DNA of 64,000 nt from Gynurincola endophyticus (GCF_003991195.1 NZ_RCWL01000006.1:34256-98255), one strand, 5' to 3'; shown: positions 9,042 through 17,976, counted from the stretch's first letter. The notes: generated from the sequence alone by a model not told the origin. Made by a program: numbers and translations.

Positions 9042-10714
9042 AATCTGCGTTGTTTAACTTTTTGCAGATAAGCTTCAAATTCGTTCAAGGATAAACTGCT
9101 CAGATTTTGCGCGGCTGATAAACCCGCTTTCTGGGCAGCAATAACACCGAAGCGGCAATCATGAAACCCTTCAATGCTATGGGCATCCGGATCTATTGAC
9201 AGAGGTACCCCTTTTTCCATCGCGTATTGAATCCAGGTCCAGTCAATATCTAATCTTCTCGGGTGTGCATTAATTTCAATGGCTACTGAATGATCGGCAC
9301 AGGCGTCAATAATAGTTTTATGATCAACGGGGTATCCTGGTCTGCTCAGCAATAATCTTCCGGTCATATGCCCCAAAATGGTAGTATATGGGTTTTGAAT
9401 GGCTGTTAACAAACGTTGCATTGCTTTTTCTTCAGTCATCTTAAGGTTGCTGTGAACGGAAGCGATGATCAGGTCAAAAGTGCTTAATATTTCGTTAGAA
9501 TAATCCAACTGTCCGTCATTCAGAATATCACACTCAATACTTTTGAATATTTTAAAGTTGGCATACTGTTGGTTGAGCTGATTGATATATAAATGCTGTT
9601 CTTTTATTCTTTCTTCATTCAATCCGTTTGCATAAAAAGCCGATTTACTGTGATCGCTGATCACCAGGTATTCATAACCTTGCTGAATACAGGCTTTTAC
9701 CATCTCTTCAATGGTATTAACGCCATCACTCCAGTTACTGTGGGAGTGAACAATTCCTTTAATCTGGTTCGGTTGAATGAGCGTTGTTTGTTGTTCAATG
9801 ATATGATCAAGTGCAGCACTTCTTCTGAGTGCCGGTAAAATCGCGGGAAGACCGGCTGCTTCCAGTAATGCCTTATCATCAACATATGCTTTGTTGAAAG
9901 AATCGCCCATTTTGTTTTGGATTGCTTCAACAAAAACAGCATCGCTGCTATGCGATAAAAGCGTCTGACCAAAAGTTTCTATAGCAGTAAAAATCACTTC
10001 TACCTTAATTTGCTCGGGTGAAAGAGCGATCAGAGTAATGTTGGTACTTTCCTCAACACTGAAACCTGCGGTTATCAGATAATGCTGAACATCATTCGGG
10101 ATGGCGGTAGTAACGATGGTTAATTCATCGATCGTATCCATTTGTTTAACAAAATTACCGGCTATTTTGGAGAGGGCGTATGCAAATGCTGTTTGAAAGT
10201 TCTTTTCGAGCTGTAGGGCATATGGTTCGATTTCAGCCCATAGAAAGCTGCCTTTATTACGCATGAAAAATTCGATGGCATCTTTTACATTCTTCTGTGT
10301 TTTTTCGCCGAATCCTTTATATAAAAGTAACCTGTTTTCGTTGCAGGCGTACAATAGTTCTCCTAACGATTCGATGCCCATTTCTTTCCAGACGGTAGCA
10401 ATTTTTTTTGGCCCCAGGCCTTTTATCTGCAGCATTTCTAATACACCGGAAGGGGTATTAGAAATGAGATCGGTTAAGTTCGACAGTGTACCGGTTTCAA
10501 GTATTTCCAGAATCTTTTTGCCTGATGACTCTCCAATGCCTTTAATAGCAAAGATTTTATCAGGTGATAAACCATGTAGTGGCATGGGCAGTTTATCCAC
10601 TGTAAAGGCGGTATTGGCGTAAGATTTAGACTTAAAGGAGTTTTCTCCGTGTATGTCCATCAATTTGGCAAGTAGTGTGAACTGGTCTGATATATATCCG
10701 TTATCGATTTGCAT
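9038..10714 (-). CDS. polX: PolX-like HhH/PHP protein with degenerate polymerase site
   Basis: A 558-residue protein with the layout of bacterial PolX: 8-kDa-like domain and helix-hairpin-helix motifs (I-K-G-I-G near 58-61; I-K-G-L-G near 97-101), a palm region (about 165-300) and a C-terminal PHP phosphoesterase (about 318-550). The PHP metal ligands look complete: H323-x-H325, D330, H355, E394, H421, H449 and D510-x-H512. The polymerase centre does not: the usual G-S-x-R-R-G reads A-G-N-F-V-K-Q-M (185-192) and the G-D-I-D-x-L motif reads I-D-E-L-T-I (195-200), losing both catalytic Asp. It is therefore probably a nuclease or phosphoesterase used in DNA repair, not a polymerase (inference). 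Confidence 0.88.
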   Translation of the reverse strand: MQIDNGYISDQFTLLAKLMDIHGENSFKSKSYANTAFTVDKLPMPLHGLSPDKIFAIKGIGESSGKKILEILETGTLSNLTDLISNTPSGVLEMLQIKGLGPKKIATVWKEMGIESLGELLYACNENRLLLYKGFGEKTQKNVKDAIEFFMRNKGSFLWAEIEPYALQLEKNFQTAFAYALSKIAGNFVKQMDTIDELTIVTTAIPNDVQHYLITAGFSVEESTNITLIALSPEQIKVEVIFTAIETFGQTLLSHSSDAVFVEAIQNKMGDSFNKAYVDDKALLEAAGLPAILPALRRSAALDHIIEQQTTLIQPNQIKGIVHSHSNWSDGVNTIEEMVKACIQQGYEYLVISDHSKSAFYANGLNEERIKEQHLYINQLNQQYANFKIFKSIECDILNDGQLDYSNEILSTFDLIIASVHSNLKMTEEKAMQRLLTAIQNPYTTILGHMTGRLLLSRPGYPVDHKTIIDACADHSVAIEINAHPRRLDIDWTWIQYAMEKGVPLSIDPDAHSIEGFHDCRFGVIAAQKAGLSAAQNLSSLSLNEFEAYLQKVKQRRF

Positions 10715-10796
10715 AGTGCAAAAATAGGGTAGAAGGAGGAAAAGCGGTAGGGGGCGTCAAAATTAAAAAGCAGCGTATGGGAGGGGGGTAGAGACA

Positions 10797-10831
10797 ATAA
10801 AAAATCCCCAACAAAGTTGGGGACCTTTTTA
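10797..10831 (-). terminator. Terminator of the H1-like gene
   Basis: TCCCCAAC and GTTGGGGA pair perfectly around AAA. Read on the minus strand, the stem is followed by a run of six U, so it terminates the H1-like gene; the opposite side also carries five T. Confidence 0.85.
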
Positions 10832-10855
10832 TTTCGTTCAATTAGTTGCGAAGAA

Positions 10856-11128
10856 TTATTTCTTTGCAGCTTTTTTAGGTGCTTTTTTTGCAGCTTTTTT
10901 AGCGGCTTTCTTAGGAGCAGCTTTCTTTGCAGCCTTTTTAGGAGCAGCTTTTTTAGCAGCTTTCTTAGGAGCAGCCTTTTTAACAGCTTTCTTAGCGGCT
11001 TTTTTAGGAGCAGCTTTTTTAGCGGCTTTCTTTGGAGCTGCTTTTTTTGCTACTTTTTTAGTAGCAGCTTTTTTAGGCGCAGCCTTTTTAGTAGCTACTT
11101 TTTTAGCAGCTTTCTTTTTAGTTGCCAT
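10856..11128 (-). CDS. Lysine/alanine-rich histone H1-like protein
   Basis: A 90-residue protein built almost only of Lys, Ala and Pro in repeats of the type K-K-A-A-P-K-K-A-A and K-K-A-A-K-K-A, starting M-A-T-K-K-K. It resembles the C-terminal tail of eukaryotic H1 and the bacterial H1-like (Hc1/AlgP-type) nucleoid proteins, and would bind DNA through charge without a folded domain. It has its own promoter-like sequence upstream and a strong terminator downstream, which argues for a real, independently expressed gene despite the low complexity. The opposite strand is also open but gives only a Ser/Phe/Cys-rich mirror. Confidence 0.85.
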   Translation of the reverse strand: MATKKKAAKKVATKKAAPKKAATKKVAKKAAPKKAAKKAAPKKAAKKAVKKAAPKKAAKKAAPKKAAKKAAPKKAAKKAAKKAPKKAAKK

Positions 11129-11165
11129 TTTTTTTGAATTTAACGGTTAGTAAAAATAGAATTTA

Positions 11166-11194
11166 CGAAAGTAAAAATATAAACATTCTACAAA
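11166..11194 (-). promoter_or_regulatory. Candidate promoter of the H1-like gene
   Basis: On the minus strand TTTG (11194-11191) is followed after 17 bases by TACTTTCG (11173-11166), one mismatch from TAnnTTTG and the same TTCG variant as the tRNA promoter at 137-144. It lies about 38 bases ahead of the ATG. Confidence 0.4.
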
Positions 11195-11206
11195 CCGTCA
11201 AAAAAA

Positions 11207-11227
11207 TTTTTCACAATTTGTGAAAAA
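11207..11227 (-). terminator. Palindrome after rpmA, probable terminator
   Basis: TTTTTCACAA and TTGTGAAAAA are perfect inverted arms around one base, placed a few bases after the rpmA stop codon. On the minus strand further T residues follow. It could end the rplU-rpmA transcript; a protein-binding palindrome is the alternative. Confidence 0.45.
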
Positions 11228-11231
11228 AATA

Positions 11232-11489
11232 TTATGGCATAGTAACGATATTCACAACCGTTCTATCTTCTTTACCTTTTTTGAACTCTACTACACCCTC
11301 AGTTAAAGCGAATAAAGTGAAATCTTTACCTACTCCAACATTTTTACCAGGATGGTATTGAGTACCACGTTGACGTACGATGATGTTACCGGAAATAGCT
11401 GGTTGACCACCGTAGATTTTTACTCCAAGACGTTTGCTTTGTGAGTCGCGGCCGTTCTTTACGCTACCTTCCCCTTTTTTATGTGCCAT
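11232..11489 (-). CDS. rpmA: 50S ribosomal protein L27
   Basis: An 85-residue L27 that binds 23S rRNA and reaches the peptidyl-transferase centre with its N terminus. The sequence begins M-A-H-K-K-G-E-G-S with the family's [12 protein letters not shown] and R-Q-R-G-T-x-Y-H-P-G-x-N-V-G motifs. The start at 11489 is chosen because M-A-H-K-K-G is the normal L27 beginning; an upstream in-frame Met (11531) would add 14 unrelated residues. It is second in the rplU-rpmA operon, 74 bases after rplU. Confidence 0.97.
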   Translation of the reverse strand: MAHKKGEGSVKNGRDSQSKRLGVKIYGGQPAISGNIIVRQRGTQYHPGKNVGVGKDFTLFALTEGVVEFKKGKEDRTVVNIVTMP

Positions 11490-11563
11490 GATAAATAGAA
11501 TTTGAATTTGATACAATGATGAACTCAACATAACCTTCCGGTTATGGGTGACTTCACATCCAA

Positions 11564-11866
11564 TTAAGCAATATCAGTAACTTTGATTTTTGTAAAATGA
11601 GTACGGTGTCCGTGTTTTTTACGGAAGCCTTTTCTTCTCTTCATTTTAAAAGCAATCACCTTGTCACCTTTTACTTGATCAACGATCTCAGCTTTTACAA
11701 CAGCTTTTACATCATTACCGGCGGTCAAGTTACCGTCTTGATCGATCATTAATACTTGTGAGAATTCCACTTTGTCTCCGGCATTACCGTTTACGTGAGG
11801 CACAAATAAAGTTTGATCTTTCTGAACTCTAAATTGCTGGCCGGCTATTTTTACAACTGCGAACAT
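11564..11866 (-). CDS. rplU: 50S ribosomal protein L21
   Basis: A 100-residue L21, an early-assembly large-subunit protein contacting 23S rRNA and L20. It shows the usual start [14 protein letters not shown], the [16 protein letters not shown] segment and the terminal T-K-I-K-V-T-D-I. It is first gene of the rplU-rpmA pair, with a good promoter immediately upstream. No GTPase gene (obg) follows, unlike many other phyla. Confidence 0.98.
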   Translation of the reverse strand: MFAVVKIAGQQFRVQKDQTLFVPHVNGNAGDKVEFSQVLMIDQDGNLTAGNDVKAVVKAEIVDQVKGDKVIAFKMKRRKGFRKKHGHRTHFTKIKVTDIA

Positions 11867-11887
11867 AATTTTCCAAAATTAGGAGTG

Positions 11888-11921
11888 CAAAGGTAGGGTT
11901 TTAAATTATATAACCATCAAA
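11888..11921 (-). promoter_or_regulatory. Promoter of rplU-rpmA
   Basis: On the minus strand TTTG (11921-11918) is followed after 22 bases by TACCTTTG (11895-11888), a perfect TAnnTTTG -7 box. The ATG of rplU is about 21 bases after the box, giving a very short leader. Confidence 0.6.
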
Positions 11922-12183
11922 TTTTCAGAAAATATTCTGAAAAAATTGATTTTTTCTACATTTTTAACCCATTAACGCCGCGAAATTAAATCCTTTTTCT
12001 GCATTTTCCTATTTTTCACTTTGAATTTCAGGCACTTTTTTACCCACACGGCACTATTTTCTCACTTTTCAGCTATCTTTCTGAAAATCAAATATTAATT
12101 TTTAAACTTTCAATTTCTTTTATAAACCGATTTAATGTAGGTTTGTTAATCTATATAATAGATCACAATTATTTGATTTTGTA
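11922..12183. other. AT-rich divergent intergenic region
   Basis: About 260 bases between the divergent rplU and GH3-family genes, with many short T and A runs. It must hold the promoter of the GH3-family gene, but no convincing TAnnTTTG box was found on the plus strand. No RNA gene or repeat is visible. Confidence 0.45.
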
Positions 12184-13677
12184 ATGCATATTAAGTCTTT
12201 ATTGGCAAAACCATTTGCCAGCTATGTTACGAAGGGGCTGAAGAAAAGTGCGAATACGGCTATTGAAGACCAAGAGCGAATTTTTAAGCAACATATCAAA
12301 GTCCTTAGAAATACTGACTTTGGAAAAGATCACCGCTTGAACGAAGTGAACGACTTTGCTTCATTTGCACAGGCGGTACCGGTTCGCGACTACGAAATGC
12401 TAAAGCCTTATATCGAGAAAATTAAGGAGGGCAAACACAATGTTTTGTGGAAAGGGCAACCTATTTACTTCGCAAAAACATCCGGCACGACCAGTGGTGT
12501 TAAATATATTCCTATCACTAAAGATTCTATCGGCAATCTGATTAATTCAGCCCGGAATGCTTTGCTATCTTATATAGCCGAAACCGGGAATGCACAATTT
12601 ACTGACGGAAAAATGATCTTTCTTTCAGGATCTCCCGAATTGATCCGTATTGCCGGTATTCCTACCGGTCGGTTGAGCGGTATCGTGAATCACCATATTC
12701 CGGCTTATCTCAGAAGAAATCAGTTACCTACTTACGAAACCAATTGTATCGAAGAGTGGGAGGAGAAGCTGGACAGGATTGTTGCGGAAACCCTTAATCA
12801 GAATATGACGCTGATTTCAGGTATCCCACCATGGATGCAAATGTATTTTGACCGTTTAAAGGAAAAAACGGGTAAATCGATTAAAGACATTTTTCCTAAT
12901 TTTTCGGTGATGGTGCACGGAGGGGTTAACTTTGAACCGTACAAACAAAAGTTGTTCGATTCAATCGGAAAACCTGTACATTCTATTGAAACATTTCCTG
13001 CCTCCGAAGGGTTTTTTGCTTATCAGGATACGCAAACTGAAGAAGGATTACTGTTAAATACAAACAGTAGTATTTTCTTTGAATTTGTGCCGGTAAATGA
13101 AATGCAGCAGCCCAATCCCCGTCGCTTAACACTGAAAGATGTTCAACTGAACGAGAATTATGCTTTAATCGTTAATAATAACTCCGGTTTGTGGGGATAT
13201 AATATCGGTGATACCGTAAAGTTCGTTTCGTTGAATCCTTACAGAATTGTAGTAACAGGCAGAATTAAACACTTTATCTCTGCTTTTGGCGAACATGTGA
13301 TCGGAGAAGAGGTTGAACATGCATTAATCAAAGCAGCACAGGAAGAAGGAGTGGGTATTACCGAATTTACGGTGGCTCCTCAAATCGTGCAGGGCGAAGG
13401 AAAATCGTATCATGAATGGTTTGTTGAATTTGAAAACGTTCCTGATAATCTTGAAAATTTCTCTTTAAGGGTAGATCGTTATCTGAGAGATAAAAACATC
13501 TACTACGAAGATTTGATTTCCGGTAATATTTTGCGACCTTTAAAGATCTCTATTGTTCGGAAAAACGGCTTCATCGATTATATGAAATCGATAGGTAAGC
13601 TGGGTGGGCAAAATAAAGTTCCCCGTTTAAGTAATGATAGAAAATTAGCCGACGGATTACAACCGTTTTTGATATAA
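12184..13677 (+). CDS. GH3 auxin-responsive promoter family protein
   Basis: A 497-residue member of the bacterial GH3 family, acyl-adenylate-forming enzymes related to plant acyl-acid-amido synthetases. The nucleotide-binding loop A-K-T-S-G-T-T-S-G is at residues 97-105; later conserved blocks are F-P-A-S-E-G-F-F-A-Y, G-D-T-V-K-F and G-R-I-K-H-F-I-S-A-F-G-E-H. Length matches the bacterial family. Plants conjugate hormones with it; the bacterial substrate is not known and cannot be read from the sequence. It precedes dxr by 28 bases on the same strand, so the two may be cotranscribed. Confidence 0.88.
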   Translation: MHIKSLLAKPFASYVTKGLKKSANTAIEDQERIFKQHIKVLRNTDFGKDHRLNEVNDFASFAQAVPVRDYEMLKPYIEKIKEGKHNVLWKGQPIYFAKTSGTTSGVKYIPITKDSIGNLINSARNALLSYIAETGNAQFTDGKMIFLSGSPELIRIAGIPTGRLSGIVNHHIPAYLRRNQLPTYETNCIEEWEEKLDRIVAETLNQNMTLISGIPPWMQMYFDRLKEKTGKSIKDIFPNFSVMVHGGVNFEPYKQKLFDSIGKPVHSIETFPASEGFFAYQDTQTEEGLLLNTNSSIFFEFVPVNEMQQPNPRRLTLKDVQLNENYALIVNNNSGLWGYNIGDTVKFVSLNPYRIVVTGRIKHFISAFGEHVIGEEVEHALIKAAQEEGVGITEFTVAPQIVQGEGKSYHEWFVEFENVPDNLENFSLRVDRYLRDKNIYYEDLISGNILRPLKISIVRKNGFIDYMKSIGKLGGQNKVPRLSNDRKLADGLQPFLI

Positions 13678-13705
13678 GACGTATTCCTTACGAAAAAACT
13701 AAGTA

Positions 13706-14875
13706 ATGTTGCAAAACTCGAATAAAAAAAGAATTGCAATTTTTGGATCCACCGGTTCAATCGGCACCCAGGCACTGGATGTAATTGAAGCGAATCCACA
13801 CCTGTTCACCGCTGAAGTATTAACGGCCAATTCAAACGATCAGTTATTGATCGAACAGGCCCTGAAGTTTCAGCCCAATATTGTTGTGATTGGTGATGAA
13901 AGAAAATATAATAAAGTAAAAGAAGCGCTGGCTTCTACCGATATAAAAGTTTTTACCGGCGAGCAGGCGCTGGAAGACGTTGCTGCACTCGATTGTTATG
14001 ATATGATGCTGGCTGCTATTGTAGGTTTTGCAGGGCTCAAACCTACCCTGAAAGCGGTACAGGCTGGTAAACCAATAGGGTTGGCGAATAAAGAAACGCT
14101 GGTAGTAGCAGGTGATATTATCATGCAGGAAGCAATTAAATACCGCGTTCCCATGATTCCGGTAGATTCTGAACACTCTGCTATTTTTCAATGTCTGGTA
14201 GGCGAAACCAGAAATAAAATCGAAAAGATTATTTTAACGGCTTCCGGAGGTCCCTTCCTGGGCCGGAAACCCAATTTTCTGGTAAATGTAAAGCGTGATC
14301 ACGCCTTACACCACCCTAACTGGAATATGGGAGCTAAAATATCTATCGACTCGGCTACCCTGATGAATAAAGGATTGGAAATGATCGAAGCAAAATGGTT
14401 ATTTGATTTACATCATTCGCAGATTTCAGTAGTAGTACATCCGCAATCTATTATTCATAGCATGGTACAATTTGAGGATGGAAGCATCAAAGCACAGATG
14501 GGGTTACCTGATATGAAACTGCCGATTCAATATGCAATGGCATTTCCGCACAGAATCAGGAACAATTTTCCACGTTATGATTTCATGCGTCCCGACACGC
14601 TCAATTTTGAAGAGCCGGATATTAAAACTTTCAGAAACCTGTATCTCGCACAGATAGCATTAGAAAAAGGAGGTAACCTGCCTTGTGTCATGAATGCAGC
14701 AAATGAAATTGCTGTGTACGCCTTCTTACGTAATAGAATCGGATTTCTGGATATGACAGATTTAATCGAAAGAACTATGGAGAAAATTACGTTTATCGAA
14801 AAACCTGGTCTCGACGATTACTTCGAAAGTGATGCAGACGCAAGAAATTTTGCTGCATCCCTTATAAAATTATAA
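13706..14875 (+). CDS. dxr: 1-deoxy-D-xylulose 5-phosphate reductoisomerase
   Basis: A 389-residue cytoplasmic enzyme that converts DXP to MEP with NADPH, the committed step of the MEP isoprenoid pathway and the fosmidomycin target. The NADPH loop G-S-T-G-S-I-G is at residues 14-20. Metal and substrate motifs P-V-D-S-E-H-S-A-I-F, A-S-G-G-P-F, H-P-N-W-x-M-G and I-D-S-A-T-L-M-N-K-G-L-E are all present. It is followed by rseP, as in many Bacteroidota. Confidence 0.98.
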   Translation: MLQNSNKKRIAIFGSTGSIGTQALDVIEANPHLFTAEVLTANSNDQLLIEQALKFQPNIVVIGDERKYNKVKEALASTDIKVFTGEQALEDVAALDCYDMMLAAIVGFAGLKPTLKAVQAGKPIGLANKETLVVAGDIIMQEAIKYRVPMIPVDSEHSAIFQCLVGETRNKIEKIILTASGGPFLGRKPNFLVNVKRDHALHHPNWNMGAKISIDSATLMNKGLEMIEAKWLFDLHHSQISVVVHPQSIIHSMVQFEDGSIKAQMGLPDMKLPIQYAMAFPHRIRNNFPRYDFMRPDTLNFEEPDIKTFRNLYLAQIALEKGGNLPCVMNAANEIAVYAFLRNRIGFLDMTDLIERTMEKITFIEKPGLDDYFESDADARNFAASLIKL

Positions 14876-14986
14876 GTTTAACTTAATTTATAACATTCAA
14901 GGAAGGTTTTATCATTTCTTTGAAGAACCAATTCTGACAAAGAATGTATATTTAACTTTCAAATTTTAACACCGTTCATCAGTTTT

Positions 14987-16345
14987 ATGACGACACTTTT
15001 AGCAATAGATTGGTCTTTAGTGGGTATCAAAGCCGCGCAGTTGTTTTTAAGCTTATCGATTCTGGTAGTATTGCATGAGCTCGGCCACTTTTTACCGGCT
15101 AAATGGTTTAAATGCAGAGTAGAGAAATTCTATTTGTTCTTTGACCCTTACTTCTCCTTATTCAAGAAAAAAATAGGCGAAACCGTTTACGGTATCGGCT
15201 GGCTTCCTTTAGGAGGTTATGTAAAAATCTCAGGGATGATTGATGAGAGCATGGATAAAGAGCAGATAAAACAACCTGCCCAACCATGGGAATTCAGAAG
15301 CAAACCGGCATGGCAGCGTTTGATTATCATGATCGGAGGGGTAACGGTTAACTTAATTCTGGGATTTGTGATTTTCGTGATGATCTCTTTTGTTTGGGGT
15401 GATACACGTTTAGATATGAATAAACTGGAAAACGGTATTGTAGTAAACGGCATCTCTAAAAATGCAGGCTTACAAAACGGAGACAGAATTATCAGTATCG
15501 ATCAGAAAGTCATCAACGATTACTTTGATATCAACAGAACCTTAATCTTAGATGAGGCGAAAAGTATTCAGGTTAATAGAAATGGAGAGGTCGTAAACCT
15601 TGAAATTCCTAAAGGAACCATTCGTTCACTCATTAAATCGAAGTCCTCTTTTGTTACACCACGTATTCAACCAATCGTCGGAACTATTAATGAAGACATT
15701 GCTGACTTTACTAAAGATTCTTTGATTAAAAATGATGTTATTGTTGCTTTAAACGGACAACCTGTAAAGTTTCAGGATGAATTGTTAACGCAACTAAAAG
15801 GATATCCGAATCAGGAAGTAGCATTAACAGTGCTTCGCGGAACAGATACGGTAGTGGTAGGAGCTAAAACCGACAGCAGTGCTGCCATTGGCTTTTTTGT
15901 AAACATCGATCAGTTGCCTACTGAAAAAGTTGATTATAATCTGGGGCAATCGATTCCTGCAGGTATATCAAAAGGATGGGAAACAGTGGTAATGCAGCTG
16001 AAAAACTTCAAAATGTTATTTACGTCTGATGAAGTAAAAGCCAGTGAATCATTAGGTTCGTTTATTTCTATCGGAAATATGTTCGGTGCTGAATGGGATT
16101 GGGAGAGATTCTGGCATATGACCGCTTTATTGTCGTTCGTACTGGCTATCATGAATATGTTGCCGATTCCGGCTTTAGATGGAGGGCACGTAATGATTAC
16201 TTTATATGAAATTATTACCGGACGTAAGCCTTCTGACAAGTTCCTCGAATACGCCCAGATCGTAGGTATGATATTGGTATTAGGTTTAATGGCTTATGCT
16301 ATCGGGTTAGACCTCTGGCGCTATATTTTCGGCGGCGGTAACTAA
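14987..16345 (+). CDS. rseP: RIP metalloprotease RseP (site-2 protease)
   Basis: A 452-residue intramembrane zinc protease that cleaves membrane-bound anti-sigma factors and old signal peptides. The zinc motif H30-E31-L-G-H34 lies in the first membrane helix; L-P-L-G-G-Y-V-K follows; a PDZ region spans roughly residues 145-330, and the second zinc-ligand motif N-M-L-P-I-P-A-L-D-G-G-H lies in a C-terminal helix. It could act on FecR-type anti-sigma factors such as the one at 55793-57001 (inference from family knowledge). Confidence 0.96.
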   Translation: MTTLLAIDWSLVGIKAAQLFLSLSILVVLHELGHFLPAKWFKCRVEKFYLFFDPYFSLFKKKIGETVYGIGWLPLGGYVKISGMIDESMDKEQIKQPAQPWEFRSKPAWQRLIIMIGGVTVNLILGFVIFVMISFVWGDTRLDMNKLENGIVVNGISKNAGLQNGDRIISIDQKVINDYFDINRTLILDEAKSIQVNRNGEVVNLEIPKGTIRSLIKSKSSFVTPRIQPIVGTINEDIADFTKDSLIKNDVIVALNGQPVKFQDELLTQLKGYPNQEVALTVLRGTDTVVVGAKTDSSAAIGFFVNIDQLPTEKVDYNLGQSIPAGISKGWETVVMQLKNFKMLFTSDEVKASESLGSFISIGNMFGAEWDWERFWHMTALLSFVLAIMNMLPIPALDGGHVMITLYEIITGRKPSDKFLEYAQIVGMILVLGLMAYAIGLDLWRYIFGGGN

Positions 16346-16376
16346 TTACAAGATCATTGAATCATTATATTTAAAA

Positions 16377-16405
16377 ATGCTCCCAACCAAACGGGAGCAT
16401 TTTTT
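16377..16405 (+). terminator. Terminator after rseP
   Basis: ATGCTCCC and GGGAGCAT pair perfectly around AACCAAAC and are followed by TTTTT, 31 bases after the rseP stop codon. Confidence 0.88.
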
Positions 16406-16498
16406 GTTGATGAATGAGAATAATTTATTCTGTCGGATATTTCTTATTATGGTGGATGTTTCATTCATCCTGTAAACAATCTAAAACATACAATTTAT

Positions 16499-17551
16499 AT
16501 GACAACAAATTCTGTAAAAGCCTGGGGAGCGGCAGCAGCAGATGCGCCGTTAAAGGAAATTACTATTGAAAGAAGAACAAATACGGCACATGATGTTGAA
16601 ATTGAGATTTTGTTTTGCGGCATTTGTCACTCAGATATCCATACTGCACGAAGCGAATGGGGAGCTGCTACCTATCCTGTAGTACCGGGTCATGAAATTA
16701 TCGGTAAAGTATTATCGGTAGGAGCACATGTAAAAAAGTTTAAAACGGGTGATATTGTAGGAGTAGGTTGTATGGTAGACAGCTGCCGTACCTGTGAACA
16801 TTGTAAAAGCGGATACGAACAGTTCTGCGAAGAAGGTGCAACTTATACATATAATAGTCCGGACAAACATTTAGGTATTCAAACCTTTGGTGGTTATTCA
16901 AAGAATGTAGTAGTAGATGAAAATTTTGTATTGAATATTCCCGAAAATCTGGATCTGGCAGCTGCAGCCCCATTGTTATGTGCCGGTATCACTACCTATT
17001 CTCCGTTAAAGCACTGGAATATCGGTAAAGGGGATACGGTGGGTGTAGTAGGAATCGGTGGATTGGGGCATATGGCTATTAAAATTGCAAAAGCATTGGG
17101 CGCTACGGTAGTAGTGTATACGACTTCGCCCGGTAAAGCTGCAGATGCAAAACGTTTGGGAGCTGACGATGTGGTATTAACGAAAGAAGAAGGTGCATGG
17201 ACAAAGTACAGAACAAAATTAGATTTTATTATTGATACGGTATCTGCCGAGCACCCGATTGATAAATATTTATCTCAATTAAAGGTAGATAAAACCATGT
17301 GTCTGGTAGGATTACCTGAAAATCCGATGGCTGTAAATGCATTCAGCGTAGTGTCGTACCGTCGTAGCCTGAGCGGCTCTATCATCGGTGGAATTGCTGA
17401 AACACAGGAGATGCTGGATTTCTGCGGTGAGCATGGAATTGTGGCGGATATAGAGCTGATTCCGATCAATCAGATCAATGACGCATACGACCGTATGTTG
17501 CGATCAGATATCAAATACCGGTTTGTGATAGATATGGCTACTCTGGCATAG
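16499..17551 (+). CDS. Zinc-dependent NAD(P) alcohol dehydrogenase (YahK-like)
   Basis: A 350-residue medium-chain dehydrogenase/reductase. Catalytic zinc ligands are C40 (in C-G-I-C-H-S-D) and H65-E66 (G-H-E); structural zinc ligands are C96, C99, C102 and C110. The cofactor fold has G-I-G-G-L-G-H-M-A. The pattern fits the cinnamyl-alcohol-dehydrogenase/YahK branch, which reduces a wide range of aldehydes with NADPH. It stands alone between the rseP terminator and a non-coding stretch; its job is probably aldehyde detoxification (inference). Confidence 0.92.
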   Translation: MTTNSVKAWGAAAADAPLKEITIERRTNTAHDVEIEILFCGICHSDIHTARSEWGAATYPVVPGHEIIGKVLSVGAHVKKFKTGDIVGVGCMVDSCRTCEHCKSGYEQFCEEGATYTYNSPDKHLGIQTFGGYSKNVVVDENFVLNIPENLDLAAAAPLLCAGITTYSPLKHWNIGKGDTVGVVGIGGLGHMAIKIAKALGATVVVYTTSPGKAADAKRLGADDVVLTKEEGAWTKYRTKLDFIIDTVSAEHPIDKYLSQLKVDKTMCLVGLPENPMAVNAFSVVSYRRSLSGSIIGGIAETQEMLDFCGEHGIVADIELIPINQINDAYDRMLRSDIKYRFVIDMATLA

Positions 17552-17956
17552 GTAGGGAGGTAGTGAGAATCCTTAGATCTTTCTCATCCGTTAAATATAA
17601 TCTTAATGGTTCATTTTTACCATTAAGAAATTAAGATACCCCTGCCGCTTCGCTTTGGCTCATTCTATCTTATAATGACCATCATAAACATGAAGAAAAT
17701 GAAGTTGAAAAGCCAATGAAGTGCTGTCTTCCGCGCTGCTTTACCTTCATACCTTCATTCTCTTCATGTTTCCCATTAACATTTCAAACATAGGAGGAAT
17801 TAAGGGAATCAAGAATAGCATGAAATTGGAAAAAAGCATCTATTTTTTCTTTCCAGTTAAAGAGCATGAGCCGATTATGGACTGTAATCGGCTCAAAGAA
17901 CTAAATTTTAACTTTATTCATTGAGGCAGAGCGATATAAAATATCAAATAAAATCG
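17552..17956. other. Intergenic region with a long inverted repeat
   Basis: About 400 bases with no convincing gene. A 67-codon open frame at 17721-17924 has no conserved look and crosses the inverted repeat at 17686-17771, so it is not called. The end of the region holds the tmRNA promoter. Confidence 0.5.
17686..17771. repeat. 19-bp inverted repeat, hairpin or MITE-like element
   Basis: Arms at 17686-17704 and 17753-17771 (starting AAACATGAAG and ending CTTCATGTTT) pair over 19 bases with one mismatch, enclosing 48 bases that contain further GAAG/CTTC matches. No T run follows, so it does not look like a simple terminator. Confidence 0.55.
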
Positions 17957-17964
17957 TAAATTTG
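17957..17964 (+). promoter_or_regulatory. -7 box of the tmRNA promoter
   Basis: TAAATTTG is a perfect TAnnTTTG box ending 12 bases before the first paired base of tmRNA. No good -33 TTTG is seen at the expected distance. Confidence 0.55.
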
Positions 17965-17976
17965 TATAACTCTTCC

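Noticed and set aside
10817-11137. Open frame on the plus strand rich in Ser, Phe, Cys
   Set aside because: It is the mirror of the Lys/Ala repeat gene on the minus strand and has no independent support.
17721-17924. 67-codon open frame before tmRNA
   Set aside because: No conserved features, no promoter, and it crosses the inverted repeat at 17686-17771.
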